A DNA stretch of 42,183 nucleotides from Saccharofermentans sp. (GTDB lineage Bacteria; Bacillota; Clostridia; Saccharofermentanales; Saccharofermentanaceae). Of the stretch, positions 7,744 to 15,220 are shown piece after piece. Position numbers and translations under genes: made by a program. The DNA is taken from assembly GCA_024403695.1 (NCBI GenBank), contig JAKSRI010000024.1:1-42183 (forward strand). The letters are read 5' to 3'. The notes under the pieces are model-generated. The model was not told the origin of the DNA. It did not search any database and saw only the letters and a list, made by a program, of their open reading frames with translations. Position 1 is the stretch's first letter; each line of letters begins with the position of its first letter.

Positions 7744-8883
7744 ATGTATTTACTTAAGCAGTATGACATATCTCTTATAAAATTTGATATTGTATATGAT
7801 TCTCTAGAAGGTCAGTCTTGTAATATTGTTAGTATAGATAATCGATATGAATATTTGTTACCGATTGGATTGAAGGTAACGAATGATGGTTTGATGTCTT
7901 GGCTTCGTTCGAGAGTAATTCCTAAGAATCGAGAGTTTGTTGATTCCTTTCTTGCTAAGAATGGATTATCACACAATGACACTAAAGGAATAATTGATAT
8001 TTGTAAGGGATTGTCTCTTAATGATAGTTACTGGATTGTTGATGAAAATTTTGATGGAAAGTTCAATGACTATAATCTCTATAAGAATGACTTTGTAAAA
8101 GCACTTTCACTTCTCGCATATACTGGATATGGTTCTTCAAAAGCTAGAGGTTTTACTTCATCTCCTGAATTTACTACTAATGGTAATTTGCGTAAGGGTT
8201 GGAGAAGGCTTAATGATGTTGTTAAGTTGTTCAAAGGCGGAACAAGCGGTGGTGCTAATACCGGTTATGAGCCTTATTCTGAATTTTTTGCTTCTCAAAT
8301 AGCGGAACAAATGGGAATTAAGCATGTAACGTATGGCCTTTCTATGTGGAAACATAATCTTTGCTCTACCTGTGATTTGTTTTCTGATATAAATCACTCG
8401 TATGTTCCTATGTATAGATTTATGGAAAAACCAACTCTTCGTAGTACGGCTGAATTTTTAAGAGGTATCAGTGAAGAGTGTTATAACGAATATATTGATA
8501 TGCTTATATTTGATTCCTTAATCTATAACGAGGATAGACATTATGGAAATTTCGGTTTGTTAGTAGACAATAAAACTAATAAACCTTATGCTTTTGCTCC
8601 GTTATTTGATCATGGAATTTCTTTGTTTAATCAGGGAATGCCTGATGATTTTGATAATCTGGATATTTATTCAAAGACTAGATTTTCACATTCAGGTGCA
8701 TCGTTTGATGCGATAGCTGAAGAATTTATTACTAATAGACAGAAAGAAAAACTAAAGAAGCTTATTGGGTTTAAGCTCTCAAATCATAAAACGTATCCTA
8801 TGACATTGAAACGTAAAAAGTCTATTGAAAATTACATTCAAAAAAGAGTTGAATACTTACTTAGTATTAAAGATAAATATTAA
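7744..8883 (+). CDS. HipA-like Ser/Thr kinase
   Basis: This 379-residue protein has the HipA-type kinase signature: NEDRHYGNFG (D264, H266, N269) forms the catalytic loop, and APLFDHG (D289) replaces DFG. A glycine-rich FKGGTSGGANTGYEPYSE segment (164-180) resembles the HipA ATP-binding P-loop. HipA kinases phosphorylate translation factors and cause growth arrest, and are normally held in check by a HipB-type XRE protein. The start is set by AAAGGAG at 7731-7737 before ATG 7744; an in-frame TTG at 7714 lacks such a site. No adjacent HipB is obvious. The XRE gene at 7250 is the nearest candidate but is separated by a repeat. Substrate unknown. Confidence 0.8.
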   Translation: MYLLKQYDISLIKFDIVYDSLEGQSCNIVSIDNRYEYLLPIGLKVTNDGLMSWLRSRVIPKNREFVDSFLAKNGLSHNDTKGIIDICKGLSLNDSYWIVDENFDGKFNDYNLYKNDFVKALSLLAYTGYGSSKARGFTSSPEFTTNGNLRKGWRRLNDVVKLFKGGTSGGANTGYEPYSEFFASQIAEQMGIKHVTYGLSMWKHNLCSTCDLFSDINHSYVPMYRFMEKPTLRSTAEFLRGISEECYNEYIDMLIFDSLIYNEDRHYGNFGLLVDNKTNKPYAFAPLFDHGISLFNQGMPDDFDNLDIYSKTRFSHSGASFDAIAEEFITNRQKEKLKKLIGFKLSNHKTYPMTLKRKKSIENYIQKRVEYLLSIKDKY

Positions 8884-8933
8884 TTCATATTGAAAAGCGG
8901 CGGTCTGGATTTTTGCAGCTTTGTCAAACTAAA

Positions 8934-8966
8934 GGTGTCAGGTCAACATGGCGAAAATGTGAAGGC
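8934..8966 (+). repeat. Isolated R repeat copy
   Basis: GGTGTCAGGTCAACATGGCG is followed by AAAATGTGAAGGC, one base different from the 3500 copy. It is preceded by TAAA as at the other sites. It lies 50 nt after the HipA-like gene and next to other element relics. Confidence 0.8.
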
Positions 8967-8971
8967 TACAA

Positions 8972-9060
8972 ATTCCGCTTCAACTGCATATGAATTCCAC
9001 TAAGACCTGCATATGAGATTCCGGTTCATCTGCACGCCATTCCGCTTCAATCGGCATGAC
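8972..9060 (+). repeat. Four imperfect ATTCCGCTTCA repeats (IS-end-like relic)
   Basis: Units begin at 8972, 8994, 9018 and 9039, each running ATTCC(G/A)(C/G)TTCA...CTGCA or a close variant, spaced 21-24 nt. Serial repeats of this kind resemble the multiple transposase binding sites at IS21-type ends. No transposase gene is nearby, so this would be a remnant. The rest of the 8884-9353 gap holds the hairpin at 9136 and nothing coding that I can support. Confidence 0.45.
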
Positions 9061-9135
9061 ATTATAGTTCTATCGTAATTAGTTTATATAAAGATTACTT
9101 TAGTGTGGGTTAGCGTGGTGCATATTTGTGAATAA

Positions 9136-9181
9136 GTGGTGCTGAATAGCGAATTAGGATGCTTTCGCTATTCAGCACCAC
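9136..9181 (+). repeat. Perfect 18-bp hairpin element
   Basis: GTGGTGCTGAATAGCGAA (9136-9153) and its exact complement (9164-9181) flank a 10-nt loop. No T tract follows, so it is not a standard terminator. The left arm recurs imperfectly at 3267. This is probably a small palindromic mobile or MITE-like element. Confidence 0.8.
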
Positions 9182-9353
9182 CATTTTCAGTTGAGCATCA
9201 TTGTCTAAATGAGCTTCATATGTAGAAGATAATTGTTTGGAGGTGAGGGAAATCGAACCCCTGTCCGATTTTTTAGTTTCACTATTTGTTAACGTTATTT
9301 TGATTATTCGGATAAGAAGAATATATAGAATATAAATAGTGAGGTGGATTAGT

Positions 9354-10004
9354 ATGAGTGATGTTAAACCTGTTTTGGTTTATGCTTATATTCAGACTAG
9401 TGATACTGGTTTCGCGCCTTGTTATGATGATCCTTTTTGGACGTTGGCGTGCTGTAAGCCTCAGATAAGGCATTCTATTGGTAAAAGATTAGATAACGAA
9501 TATAAAAACGCTGATGTATATGTGGTCGGTTTATCTAGTAAAGATATAAATGGTCGGCGCAAACTGAATTATATTGCTCGCGTAAATAAAGCCATACCTG
9601 TGTCTGAATATTATTCTCAGTATAAGGGCAGGAAGGATTCTGTATACGTATATTCTGATGATGTATGGATGTCCAATAAGAGGAAGAATTATCATTTGAA
9701 TGATGGTTGTTCAAAAAAGTGTAAGGCAGATGCTGTTGATACAGATGAATATGTTTGCATTAATGATAATAAAAGCTGTTTGAAGGACTTGTTTTATCGC
9801 GGGAAAGAGAATTATGTTCTGATATCAGATAAAGGTGATTTTGTTCATTATAAATGTTATTGCGATGAAAAAGTAATTCAGGATATAGAGAAGGATTTTG
9901 CTGATGCTGCTAGGTTCTATCGGGTTTATCGCAAAGAGGGAGAGGATGCGAGGGGATTTGGCGAGTATTTTATGGGTAATTTGAATATTAGTGAATTTAA
10001 ATAG
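9354..10004 (+). CDS. Nmad2-type (nucleotide modification associated domain 2) protein
   Basis: The N-terminal stretch YIQTSDTGFAPCYDDPFWTLACCKPQIR (residues 11-38) is the hallmark of the Nmad2 family. Comparative genomics links that family to DNA base hypermodification and phage or defence loci. Its reaction is not established. YVVGL and LNYIARV follow, as in that fold. The 216 residues end without further recognisable domains. GAGGTGG just before ATG 9354 decides the start; an earlier in-frame GTG lies within that site. Only a 68-aa gene follows on the same strand, so no complete modification pathway is visible. Confidence 0.65.
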   Translation: MSDVKPVLVYAYIQTSDTGFAPCYDDPFWTLACCKPQIRHSIGKRLDNEYKNADVYVVGLSSKDINGRRKLNYIARVNKAIPVSEYYSQYKGRKDSVYVYSDDVWMSNKRKNYHLNDGCSKKCKADAVDTDEYVCINDNKSCLKDLFYRGKENYVLISDKGDFVHYKCYCDEKVIQDIEKDFADAARFYRVYRKEGEDARGFGEYFMGNLNISEFK

Positions 10005-10075
10005 CGGATATTAATATTCAATATAGATATAAATGTACTTGATGTATGAAAACAGTAAATTTGGAGGGATATTCA

Positions 10076-10282
10076 ATGAGCATAACTGTTTTATACAAAT
10101 TTAAAGACCTTATCTATGTGGATTATGCCTGTAAGAAGTGGTCTCAGGTATCTATTCAGAATATAAATAGAACCGCTAAAGAGAAGACAATCAGTAAAAA
10201 TGCATATGCTAGAGCTCTCGTCGAGGTCTATAATAATCGACGCACTAAGAATAGATTGAATGCAGATTCGTTGCTTGACTAA
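10076..10282 (+). CDS. Small hypothetical protein (68 aa)
   Basis: This short basic protein (MSITVLYKFKDLIYVDYACKKW...) has no family that I recognise. GGAGGG about 10 nt before ATG 10076 supports that start; an in-frame ATG at 10046 has no such site. It follows the Nmad2 gene by 71 nt and may be co-transcribed. The Asn/Arg-rich C-terminus (NNRRTKNRLN) would suit nucleic-acid binding, but that is a guess. Confidence 0.5.
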   Translation: MSITVLYKFKDLIYVDYACKKWSQVSIQNINRTAKEKTISKNAYARALVEVYNNRRTKNRLNADSLLD

Positions 10283-10296
10283 TTATAATGCAGTAG

Positions 10297-10325
10297 TTCA
10301 ATATGGCGATTAACAGAGCTATAAT
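10297..10325 (+). promoter_or_regulatory. Possible promoter of the second DUF4214 gene
   Basis: TTCAAT (10297-10302), a 17-nt spacer and TATAAT (10320-10325). The -10 is perfect and the -35 weak. It lies 38 nt upstream of ATG 10363. Confidence 0.45.
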
Positions 10326-10362
10326 CTCTTTATCAACAATGTATGCGATAAAGGGGATAGAT

Positions 10363-12249
10363 ATGCATCACTTTAGATTAAGAAAAACAATTTCAACTGT
10401 TCTAGCCGTGACTTTGGCTACTTCGATATTTGCTTTTAATTCGACAATAGTTAGTGCAAATGATGATACTGAGATAATACTTAATAGTGTCCCACTTGAA
10501 GAAAAGTATATTCCAGATGCAGCTTTTCGTGCTTATCTTAAGAAGAATGTTGATAAGAACGGAAACGATATTCTTGAAGCATCTGAGATAAGTAATACTA
10601 CCAGTATCACAATTACTAGTAGTAGTTCAACTAGTGCTTACTATGGTCTCGAGGATCTTAAAGGAATAGGGTATTTTAAGAATATAACAAGTCTTACATT
10701 GTCTGGACTCGTTAATGTTGATAGTCTTGATCTTAGCGGAAATACTAAACTTAATCAGGTCTCAATAACTAGATTAACTTCTTTGGAAAGTTTGAAGCTT
10801 GGAAGTTTGCCAAGCCTCTCAAAGCTTGGTGTTTATAACACAGGTAGCCTTGCTTCAATAGATGTAAGTGGTTGCCCAATAATTAATAGAACTTTCTGGG
10901 ATGGTCAGAAGTCTGATGGTTTAACGCAGCATTATCTTGATAATGCTAATAATGGTTCGTTTTTGTCTTGTGACCCTAGCACCCAAGTTATTGGTGGAGA
11001 TTTCGTGCCTAAGGCAGGTATGGTGCCCCTTGATGGTACTGTTTTCGCCAACGATAGCATGCGCCGTGATTTGTTTGCACAGAAGGACCTTGACCACGAT
11101 GGTTACTTGTCCACATCTGAATGTGAGGCCGTTACTTTGTTGTCCATGAAGTGTTCTGAAGAGGGCCCAGGTGATACCTTAAAGTTCTTTCCTAATCTTA
11201 CTAAGCTTTATATAAATAATCAGGGAATTACTGACATTGATGTAAGTAATAATCCTGCTCTGAAGGAACTTCGATTATTAGGAAATAAGCTTACCAAGCT
11301 TGATTTAAGTAATAATGCTGAACTGGCATATGCTTATCGTCATGGTACACATAGAGTAGAGAGCACTTATGATAGCTACACTTATAAAGATGTTACTCTT
11401 TGGATTGATTTTGGAGTAGAAGTAATTGCGCCAGATGAGGTAACTCCTGAACCAGAGACTCCTACACCAACTCCTGTTACTCCAAGCCCAGAGGCACCAA
11501 AGCCTGATACTGGTGTTTATGGCTTCTGTGAGCGTTTGTATACTTGTGCATTGGGTCGTAGCTCTGAGCCAGCTGGTGTGAAGTCATGGGTAGATGCTAT
11601 TAATGGCGGTGCAGATGGAGCACAGGCTGCACGTGGATTCTTTTTCTCTGATGAGTTTAAGAATAAGAACCTTGATGATAGTGAGTATGTAACTCGCTTA
11701 TATAAAACATTTATGGATCGAGAGCCTGATGCGGCTGGCTTGAAGGCATGGGTTGATGCTCTTGATGGTGGCGCTAGTCGTGAGAAGGTTTTTGATGGTT
11801 TTATTAACTCTCAGGAGTGGGCGAATGTTTGCTTCAAGTATGGAATTAAGTCTGGTGGTTCAGCGAGTCCTAGCATTCGTTTGGAGCCATCTGCTGAGAT
11901 CCTCGCATTCGCTGAGAGATTATATACTATTTGTCTTGGTCGTCCAGCTGATGCTTCTGGCTTGAAGGCGTGGGCAGAGGCGTTGGCTAATCGTGAGGGA
12001 AGCGGTGCCAAGGTAGCGCATGGATTCTTCTTCTCCGAGGAGTTTGTTGGTAAGGATTATGATAATGGTGAGTTCGTCCGTCGTTGTTATCTGACATTTA
12101 TGGACCGTGAGCCTGACGCTGGCGGATATGCTGCATGGGTTGAAGCACTCGATAAGGGCGCAACACGTGAGCAGGTGTTTAACGGATTGGTTAAATCTCC
12201 AGAGTTCGTGGCACTTTGTGAGAAGGCAGGAATTATCGCATTTGGTTAA
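10363..12249 (+). CDS. Secreted LRR-like / EF-hand-like / DUF4214 protein
   Basis: A 628-residue exported protein. ATG 10363 follows AGGGGATAG and begins a clear signal peptide (basic MHHFRLRK, then STVLAVTLATSIFAF, cleavage near VSA-ND). A mature EF-hand-like segment (NVDKNGNDILEASEI) precedes irregular leucine-rich repeats. A second EF-hand-like loop (DLDHDGYLSTSE) and two more LRR turns come next, then a Pro/Thr linker (PETPTPTPVTPSPE). Four DUF4214 units close the protein (pairs at about 383-500 and 515-625). Those units are close to the ones at the start of the window, so the two genes share a shuffled module. The LRRs suggest binding to protein or carbohydrate at the cell surface. Function unknown. 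Confidence 0.88.
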   Translation: MHHFRLRKTISTVLAVTLATSIFAFNSTIVSANDDTEIILNSVPLEEKYIPDAAFRAYLKKNVDKNGNDILEASEISNTTSITITSSSSTSAYYGLEDLKGIGYFKNITSLTLSGLVNVDSLDLSGNTKLNQVSITRLTSLESLKLGSLPSLSKLGVYNTGSLASIDVSGCPIINRTFWDGQKSDGLTQHYLDNANNGSFLSCDPSTQVIGGDFVPKAGMVPLDGTVFANDSMRRDLFAQKDLDHDGYLSTSECEAVTLLSMKCSEEGPGDTLKFFPNLTKLYINNQGITDIDVSNNPALKELRLLGNKLTKLDLSNNAELAYAYRHGTHRVESTYDSYTYKDVTLWIDFGVEVIAPDEVTPEPETPTPTPVTPSPEAPKPDTGVYGFCERLYTCALGRSSEPAGVKSWVDAINGGADGAQAARGFFFSDEFKNKNLDDSEYVTRLYKTFMDREPDAAGLKAWVDALDGGASREKVFDGFINSQEWANVCFKYGIKSGGSASPSIRLEPSAEILAFAERLYTICLGRPADASGLKAWAEALANREGSGAKVAHGFFFSEEFVGKDYDNGEFVRRCYLTFMDREPDAGGYAAWVEALDKGATREQVFNGLVKSPEFVALCEKAGIIAFG

Positions 12250-12346
12250 TAACTTCGATGATAAATGATACTTTAGAGTTGCAGAATATGTCTTGAACGG
12301 AAGAACTTATAACACGGAAGTGCAAATCGCCTAATACTCATCGTTC

Positions 12347-12400
12347 TTTAGGAGATAAATCTCCTGATATGTTGAACTATCTCCTAAAATGCCATATAAT
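12347..12400 (+). promoter_or_regulatory. Promoter with TCTCC-box operators before the Fic gene
   Basis: TTGAAC (12372-12377), 17 nt and TATAAT (12395-12400) form a good promoter. An exact 11-bp inverted repeat TTTAGGAGATA (12347-12357) / TATCTCCTAAA (12378-12388) places its right arm between -35 and -10. A second palindrome GGAGATAAATCTCC (12351-12364) overlaps the left arm. The layout suits repression by a dimeric regulator, plausibly the winged-helix tail of the Fic protein itself. Confidence 0.75.
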
Positions 12401-12430
12401 TTTGGAGAAAATAATAAGGAGTAGGCGATT

Positions 12431-13477
12431 ATGTATAAAGAGTTTGATTATTCAAAACTTGCAGAAAGAACCTGGGATAGAGAAGTTCTGAACTATGTTG
12501 GAATCATTCACGAGTTTAAGGGGCGACAACAACTCTATCTCACACAGCGTCCTGCTGATCTGGATAGACTCATCGAAGTTGCCAAGATTCAAAGTACAGA
12601 AGCTTCAAATGCCATTGAAGGTATTTTTACAACTAATCAGAGACTTGCTCAGCTGATGGAAGAAAAGACTACTCCGAGAAATAGAGACGAGAAGGAGATT
12701 AAAGGCTACAGATATGCTTTGAATCTCATTCATGATAGTTTTGAGTATATCCCTATTAGATCAAATTATATCCTTCAGCTTCATAAAGAAATGTATCAGT
12801 TTCTGGATGTTCAGTATGGTGGTAGATTTAAAGATACTCCGAACGAGATAGCAGCTACATATCCGGACGGAAAAAAGGTGACAATTTTTAAGCCGCTTGA
12901 GCCATATGAGACTCCTGACGCAATCAGTAGAATATGTGAGGAATATGATAGAGCGGTTAATCAACTTAACGTTGATCCACTACTGGTGATTCCAGTCTTT
13001 ATTCACGATTTCTTGTGCGTACATCCGTTTAATGATGGTAATGGGCGCATGAGTCGATTGTTAACTACACTGTTGCTGTATAAGAGCGGATATGTTGTAG
13101 GCCGTTATATTTCTCTTGAGAAGAAGATTCAGCTTACCAAAGATGATTACTACGATGTCTTAGGTAAGAGTTCTCAAGATTGGCTAGAAGGCGAACACGA
13201 TGATACACCTTTTGAGAAGTATTTACTTGGTATTATTCTGGCGGCTTATCGTGATTTTGAAGACAGAGTCAATATGGTGGGCGAGAAGCTTTCCGCTAGA
13301 GATATGGTAGAAAGAGCGGTGAATCGGAAGATTGGTAAATTTACCAAGAGTGACATCATGGAGCTCTGTCCAGAGATTGGCCGCGGCTCTGTAGAAAATA
13401 TGCTTAAAGCTATGTGCGATGAAGGCCTCATCAAGAAAGAAGGCAAGGGCAGAGCAACATACTATTATGTGCTGTGA
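12431..13477 (+). CDS. Fic-family AMPylase, class II (N-terminal inhibitory helix), with C-terminal HTH-like tail
   Basis: Fic enzymes transfer AMP (or related groups) from nucleotides to protein hydroxyls. The catalytic loop HPFNDGNGR (198-206) is complete. The inhibitory motif SNAIEG (59-64; S/T-x-x-x-E-G) is N-terminal, which defines class II, autoinhibited in cis. The last 60 residues (KFTKSDIMELCPEIGRGSVENMLKAM...RATYYYVL) look like a winged-helix DNA-binding domain, as in many free-standing Fic proteins. AAGGAG precedes the ATG. The gene has its own promoter with TCTCC operators and its own terminator, so it is a self-contained, probably autoregulated unit. Target protein unknown. Confidence 0.92.
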   Translation: MYKEFDYSKLAERTWDREVLNYVGIIHEFKGRQQLYLTQRPADLDRLIEVAKIQSTEASNAIEGIFTTNQRLAQLMEEKTTPRNRDEKEIKGYRYALNLIHDSFEYIPIRSNYILQLHKEMYQFLDVQYGGRFKDTPNEIAATYPDGKKVTIFKPLEPYETPDAISRICEEYDRAVNQLNVDPLLVIPVFIHDFLCVHPFNDGNGRMSRLLTTLLLYKSGYVVGRYISLEKKIQLTKDDYYDVLGKSSQDWLEGEHDDTPFEKYLLGIILAAYRDFEDRVNMVGEKLSARDMVERAVNRKIGKFTKSDIMELCPEIGRGSVENMLKAMCDEGLIKKEGKGRATYYYVL

Positions 13478-13488
13478 TTAAATGAGAC

Positions 13489-13520
13489 AAACCCGACGGT
13501 CTAGCGATCGCCGGGTTTTG
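13489..13520 (+). terminator. Terminator after the Fic gene
   Basis: AAACCCG (13489-13495) pairs with CGGGTTT (13512-13518), with a partly structured loop and a short T/G-rich tail. Confidence 0.6.
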
Positions 13521-13638
13521 TGTGTTTGGATTGGCTGCTACACAACTATGAATTTAAAAAATATATATAAATCAATAGACGGTGGAAATCCATTTCTTGT
13601 TTGAGGATGTATTTAAGAAATTGATGAAATGATTTATA

Positions 13639-13668
13639 TTGAAAATTGCTACTCTAAAGTAGTATACT
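13639..13668 (+). promoter_or_regulatory. Promoter of the AAA/DUF234 gene
   Basis: TTGAAA (13639-13644), an 18-nt spacer and TATACT (13663-13668). CTACT/AGTAG dyads overlap the spacer and the -10 region and could form a regulator site. ATG 13700 follows GCGGAGG. Confidence 0.6.
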
Positions 13669-13699
13669 CACAAGTAGTAAAACTGCGGAGGATATTCTT

Positions 13700-15088
13700 A
13701 TGATTGGTCGATTGAAAGAAATTAAACATTTGGAAGAATTATACAATAGTGATTCTTTTGAATACCTTGTCATGTACGGGCGCCGAAGAGTTGGCAAAAC
13801 TACCCTTTTGCAAGAATTCTCTAAGAATTGTGTTTCGATTTTCTATCCAGCACAAGCAAAAAATGATGCATTAAATCTACAGGATTTCTCTCGAATGGTT
13901 CAGCTTCATTTTGACGGTATGTTCATATCGTCTTTCGGTAGTTGGAAGGATGCTTTTGAGTACATTGATAGAAAAGTTGTAACCAAAACTGCAATAATCA
14001 TTGATGAGTTTCCGTTCTTGGTAGATGAGAACCCAACCATAAAAACTATACTTCAGCATGCAATTGACCACTTGTGGAAAAAGAATAAAAATATTTTTCT
14101 TATACTATGTGGATCTTCTGTAAGTTTTATGGAAACGGAAGTAATGGGAAATAAAAGTCCACTACATGATAGACAGACATCAAGTCTTGAGATTACTCCT
14201 TTTGATTATCTTGATAGTTCGCTCTTTTTTGATAAGTTTACAAATGAGCAGAAGATTGTTGCGTATGGCATTTTAGGTGGTATTCCAAGATATCTTGAGG
14301 CTTTTGATGATGAATTGTCATTAGAAGAAAATATCGCTAGTAAAATAATAAAGAATGGATCTTATCTCCATGAAGAACCGCTTAATTTGTTAAGAGCAGA
14401 GCTTCGAGATACTAATGTATACAATAGTATTCTTGCAGCTATATCTAACGGGAAGAATAGAGTTACTGATATTGCTGATTATGTTCATGAGGACAGAAGT
14501 AAAGTTTCTAAATATATATTAACTCTGCAAACGATGCGCTTGGTAGAAAAGATAGTTCCTTGTGGTGAGAGTAATGATAGTAGAAAAGGAAATTATGTAA
14601 TAACTGATAACTTTTATAAATTCTGGTTTAGATATGAGTTTACCAATAATGCTTATTATGAGATGTTGGGAAATGATGCAGCTGCACGAGAAATAATGGA
14701 AGATATATCTAATCTTATGGGTGACGCATTCGAGAAAATCTGTATGGAATTTCTTAAGAGGCAGGCAAAAGCTGGTAAGTTGCCGTTTGTACCATACAAA
14801 ATGGGAAAATGGTGGGGAAATAATCCTTTCATTAAAGAACAAGATGATGTTGATATTTTGCTTGTTGATAGAACTGGGAAAAAAGCATTGTTTGTGGAGT
14901 GCAAGTACACAAATAAAAAGATGCCTCATAGCGAATACGAAGATTTACAGAATGCAATGTTAGCTTTTGAAAATATAGAAGATAAACAAATGATGTTTAT
15001 TAGTAAGTCAGGATATGAGGAATCTGTTATTAGACACGCTAAAGAAGACGGAACAATCTTATTTGAGATAAATGATTTATTTAGTTAA
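13700..15088 (+). CDS. AAA ATPase with DUF234 (PD-(D/E)XK-like) C-terminus
   Basis: This 462-residue protein belongs to the prokaryotic ATPase_2/DUF234 family. Walker A is GRRRVGKTT (27-35) and Walker B is IIIDEFPFL (99-107). A winged-helix region follows (about 240-310, NRVTDIADYVHEDRSKVSKYI). The C-terminus has DVDILLVD...ALFVECKYT, the D...ExK arrangement of a nuclease-like fold. These proteins are common in accessory DNA and are suspected in defence or toxin roles, but the family function is not settled. It is flanked by its own promoter and by a convergent gene, so it acts alone here. Confidence 0.85.
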   Translation: MIGRLKEIKHLEELYNSDSFEYLVMYGRRRVGKTTLLQEFSKNCVSIFYPAQAKNDALNLQDFSRMVQLHFDGMFISSFGSWKDAFEYIDRKVVTKTAIIIDEFPFLVDENPTIKTILQHAIDHLWKKNKNIFLILCGSSVSFMETEVMGNKSPLHDRQTSSLEITPFDYLDSSLFFDKFTNEQKIVAYGILGGIPRYLEAFDDELSLEENIASKIIKNGSYLHEEPLNLLRAELRDTNVYNSILAAISNGKNRVTDIADYVHEDRSKVSKYILTLQTMRLVEKIVPCGESNDSRKGNYVITDNFYKFWFRYEFTNNAYYEMLGNDAAAREIMEDISNLMGDAFEKICMEFLKRQAKAGKLPFVPYKMGKWWGNNPFIKEQDDVDILLVDRTGKKALFVECKYTNKKMPHSEYEDLQNAMLAFENIEDKQMMFISKSGYEESVIRHAKEDGTILFEINDLFS

Positions 15089-15138
15089 AACTTTTCAATA
15101 TTAATCTTGTGCGCTAAAAATTCCAAAAAACGTGAATG

Positions 15139-15170
15139 AAATCACAGAAATGTTGAAAAAAGTGTGATTT
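15139..15170 (+). other. 8-bp inverted repeat between convergent genes
   Basis: AAATCACA (15139-15146) and TGTGATTT (15163-15170) frame 16 nt in the 132-nt gap between the convergent ATPase and dehydrogenase genes. It could be a bidirectional hairpin, but no clear T tract follows on either side. Confidence 0.35.
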
Positions 15171-15220
15171 AAACGTATGATAAGTTTATCTGATAGAAGG
15201 AGATGGCACCTGATTGTTCA

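Noticed and set aside
7250..8883. Classic HipB-HipA operon
   Set aside because: The XRE and HipA-like genes are 155 nt apart with an R-repeat hairpin between them, and the kinase has its own ribosome binding site. Pairing is possible but not supported.
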